Below the pieces are notes generated by a model that did no database searches, was not told the DNA's origin, and saw only the letters and a program-made list of their open reading frames with translations. Source: an uncultured Collinsella sp. (GTDB lineage Bacteria > Actinomycetota > Coriobacteriia > Coriobacteriales > Coriobacteriaceae). Taken from it: a DNA stretch of 15,212 nt. Positions within the stretch are counted from its first letter, which is position 1; each line of letters opens with the position of its first letter. Of the stretch, positions 13,326-15,212 are shown piece by piece. The stretch spans positions 1 through 15,212 of the forward strand of contig CAUGVQ010000047.1 of the NCBI GenBank assembly GCA_959602875.1, written 5' to 3'. Position numbers and translations under genes: made by a program.

Positions 13326-14744
13326 CTACAGGTCAATCTCCTGCAGCTTGAGCAGCGCCAGAATGTAGATCTTGAGCGCCCGACGCAGCGCCTCCTCGCT
13401 CGCGCCCTCGTCGGGGCCGTGCATGGGGCCGACCCATGCGGGGGCGTTAGCCATGGGCTCCTCGGGACCAAAGGACACCGCGCACGCGAAGTTGCGCGCA
13501 TAGGTGCCGCCGCCCATGGAGAAGGGCTTGGCGTCCGTGTCGCCCGTCACATCGCGGTAGACGTTGATGAGCGTCTCGACCGCGGGATGCGAGACATCGA
13601 CCGAGAAGGGAACCTTGGTGCTGATATCGGTAAGCGTCGCGCCAAAACGACCTGCAAGCTCGGTCAGCGTCGAGGAGATCTCGTCGGCCGTGATGCTTGC
13701 CGGGCAGCGGCAGTCGAGCGACTGGGTGATATGGCCGTCTGAAACAGCAATCACACCGGCGTTGGAGGTAAGCGGGCCGAAGGCCTCATCTGCGCTCGCA
13801 ATGCCCATTGCCTCGCCGGCGGTGTCGGCGTGGATGAGGGCGAGGAGCTCAAGGAAGCGCTCCTCATCCGGCGCGAGAACACCCTCGAGCTCGCGCAGGT
13901 ACCCCACGATGAGACCGACGGCGTTGAGCGACCCCTCAGGCATCGCGGCGTGACCGCCGATACCCTGCGCGACGATACGGGCGACACCCGGACGGACAGC
14001 CTCGATCGCAAGGCGGTCGGCATGTGCGTGCGGCGCGGGCAGCTCGGTGACGTCGACGGCGAGCTCGCAGATCGACTCGCTCGGGATGGCGTTCGTTGCC
14101 TCGGCACCCGTCCAGCTGAGGATGCGCCCGTCCTCAATAGCGCCGCTCACAAACGTCGCCCCAAAGAGCCCCTTCTCGGCATTGCAGAGCGGGAACTCCG
14201 CATCGGGCGTGAAAAGGAAGGCGGGGTTAGCGTGGTGCTCGAGGTAATGGTGGACGTCGGTCATGCCGACCTCTTCGTCGCATCCCAGAAGCGCACGGAA
14301 CGTGTAGCGGGGTGTGATGCCCTCGTGCTTGAAAAACGCACCGGCGTAAAGCGACAGGACCGCAGGGCCCTTGTCGTCCGAGACGCCGCGGCCGATGAGC
14401 CAGCCCTCGCGGTGACGCACGGTGAAGGGGTCACCCGTCCAACCGGGACCCGCCGGCACCACGTCGATATGCGCGATGGTCGCAACCTGGGTATCCTCGG
14501 CGCCGGCAAGGTTGCCCCAGCCGATGTAGCCATCGTCCTCACCCGTCGCATAGCCGAGCTTATCGGCGATGGCGAGCGCATCGTCGAGCGCAGCGCGCAC
14601 CTCGGGGCCAAACGGCGCGCCGGGCGCCGCCTTGCCCTCGTCTGCAACCGAAGGATGGGCGACGAGTGTCTCGATGTCAGCGAGAACATCGTCCCAGACC
14701 TCATCGATATAGGCGTCTACCCTAGCCTCGAGCGTGCTGTCCAT
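13326..14744 (-). CDS. pepV: M20 family dipeptidase, PepV/Sapep type
   Basis: A 472-residue zinc dipeptidase of clan MH, expected to release amino acids from dipeptides in the cytosol. The di-zinc residues are all present: His92 and Asp94 in HIDVVPAG, the bridging Asp123 in GVSDDKGP, the catalytic Glu157 and adjacent Glu158 in CDEEVG, Asp181 in TPDAEFP and His442 in GPMHGPDEG. From memory these positions track those of Lactobacillus PepV within about five residues. An inserted lid domain lies between about 190 and 340. ATG 14744 follows AGGAG about nine bases upstream, and a TCTCGCGAGA palindrome (14758-14767) lies just before it. The gene is monocistronic by appearance, with its own terminator 120 bases after the stop. 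Confidence 0.93.
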   Translation of the reverse strand: MDSTLEARVDAYIDEVWDDVLADIETLVAHPSVADEGKAAPGAPFGPEVRAALDDALAIADKLGYATGEDDGYIGWGNLAGAEDTQVATIAHIDVVPAGPGWTGDPFTVRHREGWLIGRGVSDDKGPAVLSLYAGAFFKHEGITPRYTFRALLGCDEEVGMTDVHHYLEHHANPAFLFTPDAEFPLCNAEKGLFGATFVSGAIEDGRILSWTGAEATNAIPSESICELAVDVTELPAPHAHADRLAIEAVRPGVARIVAQGIGGHAAMPEGSLNAVGLIVGYLRELEGVLAPDEERFLELLALIHADTAGEAMGIASADEAFGPLTSNAGVIAVSDGHITQSLDCRCPASITADEISSTLTELAGRFGATLTDISTKVPFSVDVSHPAVETLINVYRDVTGDTDAKPFSMGGGTYARNFACAVSFGPEEPMANAPAWVGPMHGPDEGASEEALRRALKIYILALLKLQEIDL

Positions 14745-14884
14745 ACCTATGATCTCCTCTCGCGAGATGAATTAACTCGTCCGCACTAGCTTACCCCACC
14801 GGAGACGTCGCGAACGCGGCATATGGCACGAAGCGCTGCCTTGATACGGGGCGTGAGCGCGGCAGGTACCTAAGAGCTCCCGGT

Positions 14885-15212
14885 TTAGGGGAACAGCAGC
14901 GCTCGAAGCGCGTCGACGCCCGAGCAGACAGCGTCGGCGCCCGCCGCCGCGAGGACATCAGCCTCCCCTGCTCCAAAGGTCACGCAAGCACACGGCAGAC
15001 CCTCGGCATGAGCGCCGCGAACATCGTGCACCGTGTCGCCGATAAGCAGCGCCTCGGGTGCCGTGGCACCGAGCGCAGAGAGGGCGTCGCGCACCGAATC
15101 GGCCTTGGTGTGGCGCCCCACCTCATCGTTCATGCCGATGATGGCCTCAAACTGCGTAAGGCCGAGCTCACGAGCCATCCATCGGGCACGGTCCTCTTTG
15201 CGTGAGGTGGAA
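14885..15212 (-). CDS. HAD family phosphatase, phosphoglycolate phosphatase-like (N-terminus outside the window)
   Basis: The C-terminal 108 or so residues of a HAD hydrolase; the frame remains open to the right edge, so the start and motif I lie beyond 15212. The visible part starts in motif II (STSRKEDRARWMARELGL, with the conserved Thr/Ser), continues with the motif III Lys in GRHTKADSV, and has motif IV IGDTVHDVRGAHAEG. The order and spacing match the Gph/PhoE-like subgroup with a small helical cap. The internal Met at 15178 is not the true start because the codons upstream of it encode motif II. It is transcribed toward the M20 gene across 140 bases in which no good terminator or promoter is evident. 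Confidence 0.85.
   Translation of the reverse strand, partial: STSRKEDRARWMARELGLTQFEAIIGMNDEVGRHTKADSVRDALSALGATAPEALLIGDTVHDVRGAHAEGLPCACVTFGAGEADVLAAAGADAVCSGVDALRALLFP

Noticed and set aside
14745..14884. Promoter or terminator between the right-edge HAD gene and the M20 gene
   Set aside because: TAAGCT and CATATG boxes occur on the minus strand but without a TG extension or -35, and the possible stems are only five bases; nothing was convincing.
15179..15212. Treating the Met at 15178 as the start of the right-edge HAD gene
   Set aside because: The frame stays open to the window edge and the upstream codons encode a good HAD motif II, so the gene is partial rather than short.

Overview
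The window is GC-rich, gene-dense bacterial chromosome with mostly housekeeping content. The gene set points to an actinobacterium of the Coriobacteriia, and I would guess a Collinsella-like gut species. The signs are a Uup-type ABC-F protein with actinobacterial-style wording, a Tat-type lipoprotein PstS, strong GC bias at third codon positions and a stand-alone luxS. This placement is inference from style and was not confirmed by any search. No rRNA, tRNA, CRISPR array, transposase, integrase or phage gene is visible.

Layout. A dyad-symmetric sequence at the left edge (1-58) precedes a Zn/Cd/Pb-type P1B ATPase (104-2008, +). A long perfect hairpin (2021-2092) separates it from a convergent YbaK/EbsC-family tRNA-editing-like protein (2130-2597, -). 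A divergent spacer with a clear extended -10 and a leader hairpin drives upp (2743-3390, +), followed by a SixA-like histidine phosphatase (3447-3974, +). That gene meets luxS (3975-4460, -) stop codon to stop codon with no base between. Divergent from luxS is a membrane acyltransferase (4576-5610, +) carrying a G8 tract, followed by a DedA-family protein (5769-6398, +). A Cof-type HAD phosphatase (6449-7216, -) diverges from a Uup-like ABC-F ATPase (7367-9223, +).

The right half is dominated by a complete high-affinity phosphate transporter operon on the minus strand, pstS-pstC-pstA-pstB (13033 down to 9359). Its genes are tightly packed or overlapping and end at a textbook terminator (9241-9279). 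Upstream of pstS are four TAC-type half-sites spaced exactly 11 bp apart (13212-13248). This is the architecture expected of a PhoB/PhoP-family operator, and it sits next to the terminator of the preceding gene. Upstream are a PepV-type M20 dipeptidase (13326-14744, -) and the C-terminal part of a phosphoglycolate-phosphatase-like HAD protein that runs off the right edge (14885-15212, -).

Working together: PstS captures phosphate outside the membrane, PstC/PstA form the channel and PstB powers it. No phoU, phoR or phoP lies in the window. Upp salvages uracil and LuxS detoxifies S-ribosylhomocysteine and makes the AI-2 precursor. The strongest regulatory observations are the 11-bp-periodic operator, the recurrent extended -10 promoters (TGnTAnnnT) without recognisable -35 boxes, and a nested stem-loop in the pstS-pstC gap. 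No clearly novel biological system is visible; the most testable oddities are the G8 tract in the acyltransferase and the promoter/terminator overlap ahead of pstS.
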